Below the pieces are notes generated by a model that was not told the origin of the DNA, searched no databases, and saw nothing but the letters and a program-made list of their open reading frames with translations. A program made the position numbers and the translations under genes. Below, piece by piece: positions 31,107-45,391 of a stretch of DNA of 64,000 nt; within the stretch, counting starts at the first letter, position 1, and every line of letters begins with the position of its first letter. The stretch comes from Lacinutrix neustonica (GTDB lineage: Bacteria > Bacteroidota > Bacteroidia > Flavobacteriales > Flavobacteriaceae): NCBI RefSeq assembly GCF_026625145.1, contig NZ_CP113088.1, forward strand, positions 1,529,501-1,593,500, in the 5' to 3' direction.

Positions 31107-32297
31107 TTAAGAAATCACACCGGAACCCACCAATTCGTCCTCTAAATACCAGGCAACAAATTGACCTTCTGTAATAGCAGATTGCCTATTTTCAAATTCT
31201 ACATACATACCGGAATCCGTTTTGTATAAAGTCGCTTTTTCTAAAGCTTGCCGGTAGCGAATTCGTGCTAAAACCTCTAGAGTGTCACCAGCTTCCAATG
31301 CCAAGTCTGGTCGAACCCAATGCAGTTCATCTTGGGTCACAAATAGTGCTTTTTTGTATAATCCAGGGTGTTGTTTACCTTGTCCCGTATAAATCACATT
31401 TTCTTCAACATCTGTATCTATAACAAAAAGAGGTTCTACCTTTCCTCCAACAGAAAGTCCTTTACGTTGTCCTTTGGTGAAATAATGTGCGCCTTGATGA
31501 TTTCCTACAACCTCTCCATCTTCTATAGCATACACTGCTTTTCTAGAGAGATACTGAAGCTCTTCGGTCTTGGAACCAAAATTATTTAGACTTATTTTAT
31601 AATGTGAATGCTCCTTTGGAATTTCAACAATAACGCCCTCTTTAGGTTTTAACTGTTGCTGAAGAAAATCGGGCAATCTTACTTTTCCTATAAAACAAAG
31701 CCCTTGAGAATCTTTTTTATCAGCGGTAATTAAATCGGCTTTTGCAGCTATTGCTCGAACCTCCGGTTTTTGCAATTCGCCAATAGGAAACAATGCTTTT
31801 GCCAATTGCGCTTGTGATAATTGACATAGAAAATAAGACTGGTCTTTATTTTTATCCTTTCCAGCCAACAACTGAAAGACCTCGTTTCCATCCCTATCTA
31901 GGATGCCTTTTCTACAATAATGACCTGTGGCGACATAATCGGCACCAAGATCTAAAGCGATTTTCATAAAAACATCAAACTTTATCTCCCGATTACATAA
32001 TATATCCGGATTTGGTGTTCTGCCCTTTTCATATTCATTAAACATGTAATCTACGATACGCTCCCTATATTGTTCACTTAAATCCACTGTTTGAAAAGGA
32101 ATTCCTAACTTCTCTGCCACTAACATGGCATCATTACTATCATCCAGCCAAGGACATTCGTCTGATATGGTTACAGAATCATCATGCCAGTTTTTCATAA
32201 AAAGTCCTATGACCTCGTAGCCTTGCGCCTTTAATAAATAGGCCGCAACACTAGAATCAACTCCGCCACTAAGTCCGACAATTACTCTTTTTTTCAT
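31107..32297 (-). CDS. mnmA: tRNA-specific 2-thiouridylase MnmA
   Basis: The 396-residue enzyme thiolates U34 of tRNAs for Lys, Glu and Gln. The N-terminal PP-loop [15 protein letters not shown] binds ATP. The two catalytic cysteines are visible in [11 protein letters not shown] and GLCFIGKV. The C-terminal beta-barrel is complete to SGVIS. ATG 32295-32297 is used, since the family starts [11 protein letters not shown]; 15 codons of upstream open frame are probably leader. The frame is intact. Confidence 0.93.
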   Translation of the reverse strand: MKKRVIVGLSGGVDSSVAAYLLKAQGYEVIGLFMKNWHDDSVTISDECPWLDDSNDAMLVAEKLGIPFQTVDLSEQYRERIVDYMFNEYEKGRTPNPDILCNREIKFDVFMKIALDLGADYVATGHYCRKGILDRDGNEVFQLLAGKDKNKDQSYFLCQLSQAQLAKALFPIGELQKPEVRAIAAKADLITADKKDSQGLCFIGKVRLPDFLQQQLKPKEGVIVEIPKEHSHYKISLNNFGSKTEELQYLSRKAVYAIEDGEVVGNHQGAHYFTKGQRKGLSVGGKVEPLFVIDTDVEENVIYTGQGKQHPGLYKKALFVTQDELHWVRPDLALEAGDTLEVLARIRYRQALEKATLYKTDSGMYVEFENRQSAITEGQFVAWYLEDELVGSGVIS

Positions 32298-32486
32298 CTC
32301 TTTTTTAACTGATTGCAAAGATAACACAAATAAAATGTTCAAGTATTAAAATCTATTCAATAAGAATGAACGTATATTTTGTTTAGAAGATCTACAGGAA
32401 GGTTTAACAAAATTTTAATTCTTTTTGTTTAGTCTTTTTATAAATTCGTAAAACATTAATAATAATCCATTAAACAAAAAAAAATT

Positions 32487-33908
32487 ATGAAAACAATTCA
32501 AAAATTATCGATGCTATTGTTAGCAACCTTCGTCTTATGGTCATGTAGCAATGACGATGACGGCTCGACTCCTATTAACCCTCCAACCGCCTCTTTGAAT
32601 ATTGTAGAAACCGCGCAAGCTACTGCAGATTTGAGTATTTTAGTAGAGGCCGTTATTCAAGCAAATTTAACAGCTACTTTAAGTGCAACGGGACCCTATA
32701 CTGTTTTAGCTCCTACCAATGCAGCCTTTGAAGAATTTTTAGACAGTAATCCTGCATGGAATAGTTTAGCTGATATTGATGATGAAACTTTAACACAAGT
32801 CCTTTTAAACCATGTGATTTACGGAACGGTGACTTCAAGTACTCTTATTAGTGCAGGTTCCGGTTATACCAGTACGCTCGCCGACGGCGCTGGAGGACAA
32901 AACCTAAGTATTTATTACAACACCTCAAGTGGGGTTAAATTCAACGATTTAGCGACAGTTACCACTGCTGATGTATCAGCCTCTAATGGTATTGTACACA
33001 TTGTAGATAAAGTAATTACGTTGCCAAGTATTGTAGATCATGCTATTGCAAACCCGAGCTTATCTAGTTTAGTAGCTGCAGTAACCGAGAAACGACCAAG
33101 TGGCTGTATTTTCAGCTCTTACAGGAGCAACAGAAACAAATCCCCTCACGGTTTTAGCACCTGTAGATAATGCTTTTGCTACCTTTTTATCGGACAACAG
33201 TTATGCCGATTTAGACGACGTACCAACCGCAGCACTTACGGCTACATTATTTAATCATACAATAAACGCGTTTTTAACATCCTCTGATTTAGTTGCTGGA
33301 GGTGCTGGTTATACCAACACCAATGCAACAGGTGCAGGAAGTAACCCTATGAGCCTTTACTATAACACCTCCAACGGAGTTACGTTTAATGGCATCTCTA
33401 CTGTTGCCGTAGCTGATATTGTTGCCACTAATGGTATTGTACATGCTGTTGATGCGGTTGTGACGTTACCTACAGTGGTTACTTTTGCGACCGCAGATCC
33501 TAATTTTTCAACATTAGTAGCTGCTTTAACAAGAGAGGCTTCATTTACTTATGTTGCAACGTTATCCACAGCGAACGGCACCGCCCCTGCTCCTTTTACT
33601 GTTTTTGCACCAACCAATGCTGCTTTCGCAGATTTATTAACAGAATTAAGCTTGCCGATTTAGCCTCAATACCAACAGCTACTTTGGAATCAACCTTAAA
33701 TACACACGTCGTGGCTGGAGCAAATGTACAAGCCTCAGGATTATCTGATGGCATGATGATTGCAACTTTAGGCGGTGATTTAACAGCGAATGTCACTGGT
33801 GGAGCAACCCTTACAGATCCAAATATGAGAGTGAGTAATATTATTGCTACCGACGTGCAAGCCTCTAACGGAGTGATTCACGCCATCGATAAAGTTCTTT
33901 TAGAATAA
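32487..33908 (+). CDS. Lipoprotein with three fasciclin (FAS1) domains (two frameshifts as read)
   Basis: The lipobox LWSC (Cys20) is followed by an Asp-rich linker. Three FAS1 repeats follow, each with the paired motifs TVLAPTNAAF (or TVLAPVDNAF, TVFAPTNAAF) and NGIVHxVDxV. The restored length is about 473 residues. A +1 at 33085-33090 (CCGAGA) and a -1 at 33655-33658 cancel out. FAS1 proteins mediate adhesion to surfaces or other cells. It lies alone, ended by a strong terminator. Confidence 0.88.
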
Positions 33909-33969
33909 TAATGTTTTTATAAGGCATATCTTCTCTATGATGATTAATAGCAAACAGCCTTATACAAAG

Positions 33970-34004
33970 AAAGCGCTTTGAATATATCAAAGCGCTTTTT
34001 TTTT
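33970..34004 (+). terminator. Rho-independent terminator
   Basis: A perfect 12-bp stem (AAAGCGCTTTGA / TCAAAGCGCTTT, loop ATATA) is followed by a run of nine T residues. It lies 61 bp after the fasciclin gene, and its A-rich flank may serve the opposite gene too. Confidence 0.88.
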
Positions 34005-34023
34005 GAGCTGTAACCAACTCTTG

Positions 34024-34728
34024 TTACAATCTTTTCTTAACGGGATTATTGCTGCGTCTTGTTAAATCTTTTTCTTCCTTAAGTTTTCCGTTTTCGTAAA
34101 ATTTCCAAAGACCATGTCTTCGGTCTTTTTGATAGACACCTTCCATTTGTAAATCGCCTTTAGTATCGTAAATTTTAGCTGGACCATGTAATTCATTATT
34201 CGTGTAGTTAAAAACACTGATTAGTTTTTCTGTTTCAGAAAAAGATCGGGATTCGCCATTTAAAACGCCTCCTACATAATTTTCTTTTTTAGCCATCTTA
34301 CCACTTAAATAATAGGTGCGCTTCTCTCCTTCCAATTCCCCCTTATTATTGTAAAACTCTTGAGTCATAATTTGCTTTGACTTGTTGTGATAATAGACCC
34401 AACGCCCAACATAGGTTTTACCTCTCATTTGTCCTTCACTAATTAAATGTTTCGTGGACGAATAAAATTTGACTTGTGCTAAATCAGTATCTGAATTAAA
34501 AGTTCTAGTGGCCGTTAATATGGCTTGACCGTTTATATTTTTATAAAACTTAAAAGTCCCAACCTCCTTACCATGATCAAATGTACCTTCATACCGTAGC
34601 ACTTTGGTGTCTTCGAAATTCTTTTTCCAATTACCGTGACGCTCTCCGTTGGAGTCCAACTGATTCAAGTCCTGAGCAAAACTGAAGCTTATAAATAGAC
34701 TCAACAAAATGGTGTAAATTAGTTTCAT
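34024..34728 (-). CDS. Exported YwqK-like (MORN-type repeat) protein
   Basis: The 234-residue protein has a signal peptide (LIYTILLSLFISFSFAQ) and a series of about eight repeats of the kind GE(x)HGxWKFYxNGKLKEE, the toxin-antitoxin YwqK/MORN_2 pattern. Such proteins are common and poorly understood in Bacteroidota. There is no toxin gene beside it, so an antitoxin role is not supported. It lies alone between two terminators. Confidence 0.72.
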   Translation of the reverse strand: MKLIYTILLSLFISFSFAQDLNQLDSNGERHGNWKKNFEDTKVLRYEGTFDHGKEVGTFKFYKNINGQAILTATRTFNSDTDLAQVKFYSSTKHLISEGQMRGKTYVGRWVYYHNKSKQIMTQEFYNNKGELEGEKRTYYLSGKMAKKENYVGGVLNGESRSFSETEKLISVFNYTNNELHGPAKIYDTKGDLQMEGVYQKDRRHGLWKFYENGKLKEEKDLTRRSNNPVKKRL

Positions 34729-34928
34729 AAGTAGTAAACGTGATTTGAAGTGTTGTATTGTAATGCGTCTGCAGCATCTACAGCAAAATCTATTCCATTG
34801 TCATCGCACTGGAAAATTGAAGCGTATACTAAGTTGTTAAATGGCTTCGATTTCTAATGGATATTAAATATAATACTTAAATAGCCTTAAAAGCGTTTTA
34901 ATGATGCTCCAATACTTAGATTAGGATA

Positions 34929-34973
34929 AAAAAAAGCTGCCTACATTAGTTTATAAAGTGGCAGCTTTTTTTT
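34929..34973 (-). terminator. Rho-independent terminator of yidC
   Basis: Stem AGCTGCC / GGCAGCT, extended by A and T runs on both sides, with an 18-base loop. It lies 14 bp after the yidC stop codon on the minus strand. Confidence 0.75.
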
Positions 34974-34986
34974 AATGGATTATTAT

Positions 34987-36904
34987 TTATTTCTTGTTTT
35001 TATTTTGACTTTGTTTTTGCTGCTCTGCCTGCTCCATCATCTCCTTCATTTTGCGTTGAAACTTATTTTCTTTTTTAGGTTTCGCTTTTTGAACTTGAAT
35101 GTTAGCATGAATTTTATCTTCGTCTAGCACATAATTTTTAATAACAATGAGAATACCAATACTAATTAAATTAGAGATAAAATAGTACAAACTCAATCCG
35201 AAGCGTACTTATTAAAGAATACCATCATCATAATTGGTGCAAAATAAATCATATACTTCATCATTTTTGCCATATCGGGCATCCCTTCTTGTTGGGGTTG
35301 TGCCATGGATGCAGAGTTTTGACCGGTTGTCATTTTCATATAAAAGAAAATAGCGATGGCAGCCAAAATTGGAAATAAACTCACGTGATCACCATAAATA
35401 GGAATATCTACAGGGAGTTTAAAAACTTCATCGTAAGACGACAAATCATCTGCCCAAAGGAAACTTTTTTGTCTTAAGGCAAAGGCTGTTGGAAAAAACA
35501 TAAACAAAGCATAAAACACAGGCATTTGAATTAAGGCTGGTAAACAACCGGCTAACGGACTTGCTCCTGCTTTGTTTTGCAAGGCCATTGTTTCTTGCTG
35601 CGCCTTCATTTTATTGTTTTTATGCTTCTCACGTATAGCATCTAGTTCGGCTTAAGCACTTTCATTTTCATTTGCGACAAATACTGTTTGTACTGTACAA
35701 ATGACATGGCTAATTTGATTAAAACCGTCATAACTATAATGGCAATACCAAAGGGTAGAAATGAGCTTAAAAAACCAAACAACGGAATAAACAAGTACTC
35801 ATTTATCCAGCCAAAGAGCCCCCAACCTAGGGGAATGCTTTCTTCTAAATTTTTATCATATTTTTTTAAAATTTTACTATCGGTCGGGCCGTAGTATAAT
35901 TTTAAATTCTCATTAATCTCATTCCCGCTAAGCACCAAAGCCGTTTTTGCTGAAAATTGTTTTGTAAAAAGTGTATCCACTTTTTCATCTTCAACCAAAT
36001 CTTTAGAACCTAAAACGACTGACTTAAACGGCCTGTTATCTGCCACCAAAATTGAGCTAAAGAAATGCTGTCTAAAAGATAACCATTCCACGTCCTTTTC
36101 TACCTCTTCATCTTCCCCTCCCTGAGCCAATTTATCAATATTACCGTCGTCGTGTTGGTACGTTAATCGCGTATAACGATTCTCGTAAGAGACACTTTGA
36201 TCATGACGCATCGTTTTTTGAGTCCAATCTAAATTGATGTCTTGAGAACTGTTTATTATACCACTCAACCCTTGCGATTTGATAGAAAAATCTATCATAT
36301 AATCATTTGGCTTGATGACATATAAATACTCTAAAAATTGTGTTTCAGAGACCTTAAGTTTCATAGAAACTATCGTGTTTTCTCCACTTTTTGACACGGA
36401 TGGTTGAAAGTATAAATCTTCAGTATTTAAAATGCGACTGTCTGTAGTTCCAAAATTGATGTTAAAACTCGCATTTTTATTTTTTACTAGGTAGATGGGT
36501 AGCGAATCAAAATCTACAAATTGATCTAATTTCACTTCAGATAAATGCCCGCCTTTATTGGAGAACTTTAACTTTAGTACGCCATTATCAATAGTGGTTT
36601 CTTTGTTTGTAGCTGAAGGCAAGGTCGCAGAATAAGCAAAAGCACCTAGTTTATTTTGAAATGCTATTTGTTGTAATGAATCTGAAACAGTTACATTAGA
36701 AAAATCTTCAGTTGTCACAACCTTAGTAGCTTCTTTTTTAGTCGTTTCTTTTGCATTACGGGCATCTAATTGCTCTTGTTTTGCTTTTTCTTCTGCTGCT
36801 ATTTCTTCTTCAGATGGCTTACTTTGCCATAACATAAATAGTAAAATCCCAAAAATAAGCACGAAGCCTATAATTGAATTAACATCTAATTTTTTTTCTT
36901 CCAT
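34987..36904 (-). CDS. yidC: Membrane protein insertase YidC (two frameshifts as read)
   Basis: YidC inserts membrane proteins in the inner membrane, with or without SecYEG. The restored length is about 639 residues, normal for the Bacteroidota form. It has an N-terminal membrane helix (IIGFVLIFGILLFMLW), a large periplasmic beta domain, then the conserved core with PLAGCLPALIQMPVFYALF, and a basic C-terminal tail (KMKEMMEQAEQQ). Missing bases at 35647-35650 and 35198-35201 split it; correction gives VLKPELDAIREKH and KYASGLSLYYF. It lies directly downstream of pyrG, probably in one operon. Confidence 0.93.
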
Positions 36905-37049
36905 ATCATAATCGTCTTTCGACTGTGCTCAAGATAAACCTTGACGGTAATCTAATTATTTATTTCACAAAAACTTGTCCGGTTAAAAAACCCTACAGGT
37001 TTGAGCTGTTTTTTTGGTCTGTGGATTTACTATTCAAAAAGCAATCCGT

Positions 37050-38702
<1,653 letters not shown>

Positions 38703-38755
38703 TTAAACGCGAGCAAATTTACAATTTTAAGTTGAAATGTTGGGGCTTTTCAGTT

Positions 38756-38989
38756 TTATTTCTTAGGAAAATTTCGCTTAATATTTTTAATTATTTGCTC
38801 TAGTCCATTCAACTTTAATGTGTAAACCGTTTCAAGCATTTCACCCAATTTTCCTTTAGGGAAGCCTTTGCTGTGATACCAAACCACGTAGTACTCAGGC
38901 AAATCTATAAGATCCCTATCTTTATATTTACCATAAGGCATTTTGGTGTGTGCTAATTTAATTAGAAATTCTCTATCCGGCTGAAGCAT
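38756..38989 (-). CDS. DUF3820 family protein
   Basis: The 77-residue protein carries the family's core KMPYGKYKDRDLIDLPEYYVVWY and the GKLGEMLETVYTLK helix. The function is unknown. It starts 2 bp after the stop of the DUF922-type metallopeptidase gene, so the two are co-transcribed. Confidence 0.78.
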   Translation of the reverse strand: MLQPDREFLIKLAHTKMPYGKYKDRDLIDLPEYYVVWYHSKGFPKGKLGEMLETVYTLKLNGLEQIIKNIKRNFPKK

Positions 38990-38991
38990 TA

Positions 38992-39527
38992 TTAAGATTT
39001 AAACCTTTCTAACCGTAAAAGTTCCTTTTCTACAAAGCTCTTCCATTTTGCCTGCCCTATTTTGTTAATAGAGAAATGGCTTTCCGTATCATATTTTTTT
39101 TGCATTTTTTCTAATGATGCATTCGCTTTTTCATGATAACCATCCAACTCTTGCGCAACAGTTGGAGATATTTTGAGCCGCTCTATTTTTTCTCTTAAGT
39201 ACCTTACATTTAGCTCTGTAATATCAAAATGAAGCTGCTCATGCGCTAAAATATGATCGTTAATTAATTCTTTCTTATACCAAGAATGCTCGGATAGAAA
39301 TGCGCAAAAGCTTCTGTTTTAAAACCTACAATTCCTTTTGTTGAGCTTTTTTGAATCCCATAACTAAAGGTAATTCCTGAAGCCGTTACGGCAACTGCAT
39401 CAATATTATGATTTGCTTCTCCTTTAAAATCTTCCCATTGTAGTTTTTGTTCTTGATTCCAAGAAAAATATGAGACGTCACTACTGAAACAGACAGCGAA
39501 TACCAACGTAAGTATTAATTTATACAT
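38992..39527 (-). CDS. Exported DUF922-like zinc-peptidase-type protein (one frameshift as read)
   Basis: The restored length is about 178 residues. An N-terminal signal peptide (LILTLVFAVCFSS) is followed by WNQEQKLQWEDFKGEAN and, after correction, HILAHEQLHFDIT, which contains HEQLH, the HExxH pattern of zinc peptidases. The base is missing at 39290-39293 (CCGGA read CCGA); restored HFYPEHSWYKKELIN joins both halves. A protease role is inferred from the motif alone. It is followed after 2 bp by the DUF3820 gene. Confidence 0.72.
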
Positions 39528-39564
39528 AATTTAGGGGGCTAAATAATGGTAACAATATAATAAA

Positions 39565-41567
39565 TTATTGCTTAATCTCGTCTATTTTTAAATCATTATA
39601 GCGCACAATGTAAACGCTATTATTGTAATAGCCTCCAAATATTTTCTTTTTATACCCAAATTTATTCTCAATATAAGATGTCATTGGTGTTTCCATTACC
39701 GAAGAAAACAAACTCTCTGCAGTCACTAATCGAAGAACCACATCCATTGTTAAATCGTACCCCCGTATGGCATACGAGTTTGGTGAAATACGATATTCTT
39801 TTTTGTAATTTTTTACAAAATCAATATTAGAATCTTCACTTACAATTTTAGAAATGGACGGGTAGGTAAAATGTAAATTTGATAGGTGATAATTAGAAAC
39901 TTCTTCGTTTTCAAAAGCTTTGTTTTGATTTGTAGTCACTAATGTAATCATCGTTTCATCATTATTTAAACCATTTAATATACTGGCAACATTAGACACA
40001 AAACCAGGATGATCCGTCTCTAAAAATACCATATTATTCCCTGGCTTAAGCACACTGGTTAAATCCTGTTCTAAGATATAATATTCATCTTCTTGAGTTT
40101 TTTTATCCAGCCTTGAACTTACCAGTTTAGCATTAGCAAACTTTTCTTTAAGCATAGTGCTTATTGGTTTCCTTTTTAAATCTGAAATGACAACGATATG
40201 GGAAGTACTATCTTTTTTTACATAGTCAATTATTTTATTCTTCAATATCTCGTCTGATGGTCTCGATTGAAAGACATTGTTCCCGACATTTACATTCTTA
40301 ATCACTGGCGACACCATAGGAACACTTTTATACGCTAGGTTAGTTGCTGCGGCATTAAAAGTTGGTGCTAAAAGTGGTCCTATAACGACATCTGCTTCTG
40401 TGAAATCATTATTCCTTAATATTGCATTGACTTCATTCTCGCGGGACTGTGTATCATAGACCTTTACATTTAAGTTAACCCCTTTCTTTTCCAACTCATC
40501 AAATGCCATTAACATTCCGAATAGAAATCTAAAGTAATACTCCATGTTTTATCACTTCGTATTTTTTGCTTAATATCCAATACCGCATCTGATTTCATTT
40601 TATTGGTATTAAAAGGAAGCATTATCACTATGTTTTTCAAGCTGCGATCTAACTCTTTTTTTGATAAATCTACAATCTCATCCAGATCATCAATTACAGC
40701 ATCTGAAGTTTCTGTATTCAAAGCCTCGTTGTAAATTACTTTCAATATCATTCCTACTTTCAATCCGGATTCTGCTAACCCTGGATTTAATTGCTCAAGT
40801 TCAGCTTGCTCCATACCCGTTTTAATTTTTAAACGATAAAAACCTTCTTTTGGCAATACGGTATAGTAGCTATATTGGTCATCAACCATTTTCACGCGGT
40901 CGGCTTCTAAATTAGGAATGTTTATGATTTGACCGGGCTGTAAAATTGAATCCAGCTGTGGGTTTAAAGCTTCCAATTCTGCAACCGAAATGCCATATTT
41001 ATAAGCGATACGCCATTTCCCCTCCTTTGGTTTAACCTCATAGGTTTTGGTAGTAGCTTCTACAGGCGCTAATCTTATGATTTTTTTAAAAACCGGAATT
41101 TTTAATTTATCTCCTTTTTTTAAATTATTGGCATATAAAAATTTATTGTGTTTTTTAATGTCCTCTTCCGTCACATTATAGGTTTTAGACAAACCATATA
41201 AGGTCTCTTTACGATGCACTCTATGATTGATATAACGCTCAAATATTTTCTCTACAGTTTGCTCCTGTTTAGTAGAGTCTGCAACATTTGTTACTGTCGG
41301 AGTCGTTTCCGTTGTGCGTGTTTCTATAGTAGTGGTGGTTCCCGCTGTTGTTCTTTCTTTCGGAATTATTAAAATAGCATTCGGGCGTAGTTTTCTTCGG
41401 GCATCCGGATTTAATTTATAGATGTCGCTGGTAGACATGTTATATTGCTTAGCAATACTTTCTACTGTTTCTCCTTCTTTTACTTTATGTGTCTTATAAT
41501 TTTGTGCTTTTACTGAAGAGCAAGAGAAACAAATGAACAGACTTAATATAACTATTATTTTTTTCAT
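39565..41567 (-). CDS. LysM-repeat lipoprotein fused to a periplasmic-binding-like domain (one frameshift as read)
   Basis: The restored length is about 667 residues. The lipobox is LFICFSC near residue 16. Four LysM-like units follow (VKEGETVESIAKQYN; HRKETLYGLSKTYN; KEGKWRIAYKYG; KEGFYRLKIKTG), each ending with a LNPxL or LKxGDxLxIP phrase, so it should bind peptidoglycan. The C-terminal 350 residues resemble a type 1 periplasmic binding domain (ADVVIGPLLAPTF, VPMVSPVI). A missing base at 40517-40520 splits the fusion; correction gives DFYSGMLMAFDELEKKG. It lies downstream of guaA on the same strand. What it senses or binds is unknown. Confidence 0.75.
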
Positions 41568-41852
41568 TAAAAATATGTAATGCTTTATTCCTGAAAAACA
41601 GGACGCTTAAATTTATGTTTGGCAATTCTATCTATAGAACGACAAATTACTGTTTTTATTTAATATTCAATTACCATTCCAAAAAGAAAATGTCCTCAAA
41701 ACATTATACAGAGATAAGGCATTGCCTAGAAAATTTATTTCAAAAACCTTAAAAGCTTTACCTATTAGCCGCAACCTGTCTACCGCCAAGTAGCAGCACT
41801 ATTACGGTATGAGTATGCAAACAAAATACCCTTCTTTTATGTTAAAGGGGGG

Positions 41853-43384
41853 TTATTCCCACTCAATAGTTGCTGGGGGCTTACTACTAATATCGTACAC
41901 CACACGATTAACACCTTTGACTTTATTTATAATATCGTTACTCGTTTTTTGTAGAAATTCATAAGGTAAGTTAACCCAATCGGCGGTCATGCCATCTGTA
42001 CTTTCAACAGCTCTCAAAGCCACACATTTTTCGTAAGTTCTTTCGTCTCCCATAACACCAACGCTATTCACAGGAAGCAAAATAGCTCCGGCTTGCCATA
42101 CTTTATCGTAAAGCCCAGCATCTTTAAGCCCATTAATAAACACGGCGTCTACTTCTTGTAAAATGCGCACTTTTTCTGCAGTGATATCTCCAAGGATACG
42201 AATAGCTAAACCCGGTCCTGGAAAAGGATGGCGTCCCAACAATTGCTTATCCATATCCATTGAGGCGCCGACGCGTCGTACCTCATCTTTAAATAAGGCT
42301 TTCAGTGGCTCAACGATTTTGAGCTTCATGAAATCCGGTAAACCGCCAACATTATGGTGACTTTTTATAGTCGCACTTGGACCACCAGTAGCACTTACAC
42401 TTTCTATAACATCCGGATAAATGGTGCCTTGCGCTAACCATTTTACGTCTTGTATTTGGTGTGCTTCATCATCGAAAACCTCAATAAACACGCGACCTAT
42501 AGCTTTTCGTTTAAGTTCGGATCACTTTTACCTGCTAAAGCATCAAGAAAACGTGTTGAAGCATCTACCCCTTTCACGTTTAAACCCATGCCCTTATATT
42601 GTTCTAAGACTTGTGTGAATTCGTCCTTTCGTAGCAAGCCGTTATTGACAAAAATACAGTACAAATTTTCACCAATAGCTTTATGTAATAACATCGCCGC
42701 AACTGATGAATCTACCCCGCCGGATAGACCTAAAACAACTTTATCTTTTCCTATTTTTTTCTGTAGGGCTTCTACCGTTTCGTCTACAAAACTATCTGGT
42801 GTCCAATCTGGATTTACTTGGGCTATTTTGATTAAAAAATTTTCAAGCAATTGTTTGCCATCCGTGGAATGATAAACCTCGGGATGAAATTGTATGGCGT
42901 AGGTTGTTTCTCCTTCTATTTTAAACGCGGCATTTTTCACGTCGTGTGTACTTGCTAAGAGCATTCCTTTTGTAGGCAAAGATTTAATAGTATCACTGTG
43001 ACTCATCCAAACCTGACTCCCTTTAGAAATCCCATTAAAAAAGGGATCGTCTTTCACATAACTCAAGTGTGCTCTACCGTATTCTCTTGTATTCGATTCG
43101 GCGACTTCTCCTCCTGAAAAATGGGCTAAATATTGAGCCCCATAACATACCGCCAACATAGGTTTTTTACCTCTAATTTCTGATAGTTCCGGATGAAATG
43201 CCTCTTTTGATCTAACAGACATTGGACTCCCCGAAAGGATTACCGCTTTATAACTGTCTATGTCTTTTGGAGGATTGTTGAATGGATGTATTTCGGAATA
43301 GATGTTAAGTTCTCTAACTCTACGCGCAATAAGCTGTGTGTATTGCGATCCGAAATCTAAAATTAATACCTTGTCGTGTTGCAT
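41853..43384 (-). CDS. guaA: GMP synthase, glutamine-hydrolysing (one frameshift as read)
   Basis: GuaA makes GMP from XMP, ATP and glutamine. The glutaminase domain has [11 protein letters not shown] with the catalytic Cys and QFHPEVYHS. The ATP-pyrophosphatase domain has [14 protein letters not shown], and the C-terminal dimerisation domain ends in [11 protein letters not shown]. The restored length is about 511 residues. The frame breaks at 42517-42520 (CCGGA read CCGA); restored [14 protein letters not shown] joins the two parts. Of two close ATG codons the second (43384) is chosen. There is no second copy in this window, so a real break would be very harmful. Confidence 0.94.
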
Positions 43385-43568
43385 GCACAAAAATAGTAAT
43401 TGATTTTATAATTACTAATTTATAAATGGCGAATTTTCCATTGTTTTATTAACAGTGATTTTTACTCAAAAAAACATCCGGATTTCAAGTGGGCACGTGC
43501 CTTATTGACACCATGACACTCCTGCTGTTTTTAATTAAGCCAGTAAAAAACCGATGCTCAAACTTTAG

Positions 43569-45174
43569 TTACAATGTTAAAATTGTGAATTCGCCTTTTA
43601 AAGGCTCTAAATTTTGAATTAATGAGGCAATTAATACGTCTCCAAATTCTAAATACAATTCTGAAAAATTTTTATGTCGTTCCTGCAAAGTCTGATTAGG
43701 AAACAACTCATTTTGAAGGGCGGTCATTCGCGCGACTTGATCTTTAAGTTTTCTTTTTTGAGCGGTTAGCAAGCGCTTTTCTAGATGCTTTAATCCATTA
43801 ATTTGCTTTTTCTCCTGTGCAGCAACAGCTCCAATAAAAGATTTATCTGTATGTGTTGCAAGTTTATAAAGTTTTTGGAACTGCGATTTTAAATGTTCAA
43901 GTTGTTCCGAAAAATCAATGTCAATATTCGAGATAGCACGCACGCGTTTATTAATAAAAGCATCACGTTTTAAGAAAATAGTTTCATTAGATATATCAAG
44001 TTTTTCTAATTTTTCAGCTTGTTGCTTTGTTTTAATTAAAACAGAGTTACGAAGCAACAACATAGGAAATACTATATTGTGGGCTTCAAAGTTAGCCTTT
44101 AATTGAAACCAATAGGCCAATTCGCCGCCGCCGCCTATATAACATAAGTTTGGCAAAATCACTTCTTGGTACAAAGGTCTTAGAATAACGTTAGGACTGA
44201 AACGTTCCGGATAGGCGTTAACTTCATCTAAAATTTGACTTTGCGACCAAGCGATTTTAGTGTTTAAAACTCTATAAACCTTATTTTCATAAACAATACG
44301 TTCTCGAAGATTATTAGATAAATAGAAGAGATTAATTTCTCGTGGATTCACTTGAATTGGATAATTCACCCCTTTTAAATCTTCAATAAAGGCATTTGTT
44401 TTAGAGACGGTCTTAAAGGATACTTGCTCTACTAATTCTTTCTTAAGCTGTGGAATAAATAATCTTTTTAAGGCTGCATTATTAGCTTCCAATACTACTA
44501 ACCCATAATCTGCAAATAATTCATTAGCCAAAAAGCGTGTAGCCTCTGCCAAATTATTATGCCCTACATAGGCGCTTTTAAAAAGCACCTTAAGGGTTTC
44601 GGCATTCTTTCCTATCCCTAATTCTTTAGAAAAAATATCATAAACAGCGTCTAAACCCACCGTATCGAGTTCTCCAACAGCACCTGTTGCTTCGCGATTC
44701 CACCGTAGTTTCTTACCATTAAAATTAAAATAATTAATTTCTTCAAAATCATGATCTTCAGTAGCCATCCAGTAGATTGGAACAAAATTACAATTAGGGT
44801 ACTTTGACTTTAATTGTGTTGCCAAATTAATAGTCGATACTATTTTATGTAAAAAATATAAGGGCCCTGTAAATAAATTAAGTTGATGCCCTGTTGTTAC
44901 TGTAAACGTATTTGAATCTTTTAAACTTTTAATGTGATTTAGGGTAATGCTAGAGGCATTAAGGTTCTTATATTGAGACAACAGCGTTTCTGACAATACG
45001 GTTCTCGGATGCTTCTGAAAATTCCAAAGATTTTTCTTCCATTTGGATTTTAAAATTCTCAAGTTTTGGAAAACGGTTGTAAAGGGGGCTTAACGCGTCA
45101 GCCTCTGCTAAATAGTCTGCTATTAATTTTGAGAAATAGCCCGTGGCTTGAAACGAAATACTGTCTGTTGGCAT
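43569..45174 (-). CDS. bshC: Bacillithiol biosynthesis cysteine-adding enzyme BshC (one frameshift as read)
   Basis: BshC adds cysteine to glucosaminyl-malate in the last step of bacillithiol synthesis. The restored length is about 534 residues, as usual. Seen: TVTTGHQLNLFTGPLYFLHK, YWMATEDHDFEEIN, YIGGGGELAYWFQLK, and the C-terminal coiled coil around 43700-43850. A +1 at 45003-45008 (CCGAGA in the gene) separates the first 45 residues from the rest; correction gives SEASGTVLSETLL. The gene starts at ATG 45174. No other bsh genes are in the window. Confidence 0.9.
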
Positions 45175-45391
45175 AAAAAATTTAACTTCTTTTGGTAAAG
45201 ATACGGTCTTTTTAAAATCTCAAATACGATCTCTATATTTTAGTACTGATTTAACACATCTGTTAGAATCCTTTTTTTTCAGTACATTTAAACAAAAAAC
45301 ACATATAACTTCAAACATTTAACACCAAAAAGAAGAGGTAAAATCTTTAATTTTACGTAATTTGAAGTAATTTAATTTTAAAGAGAAAGCT

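Noticed and set aside
34024-34728. Antitoxin of a toxin-antitoxin pair (YwqK name)
   Set aside because: The protein is exported and no toxin gene is adjacent; only the repeat type is shared.
43493-43502. Palindrome GGCACGTGCC as an operator
   Set aside because: It is a single isolated 10-bp palindrome between guaA and bshC with no second copy or linked promoter.
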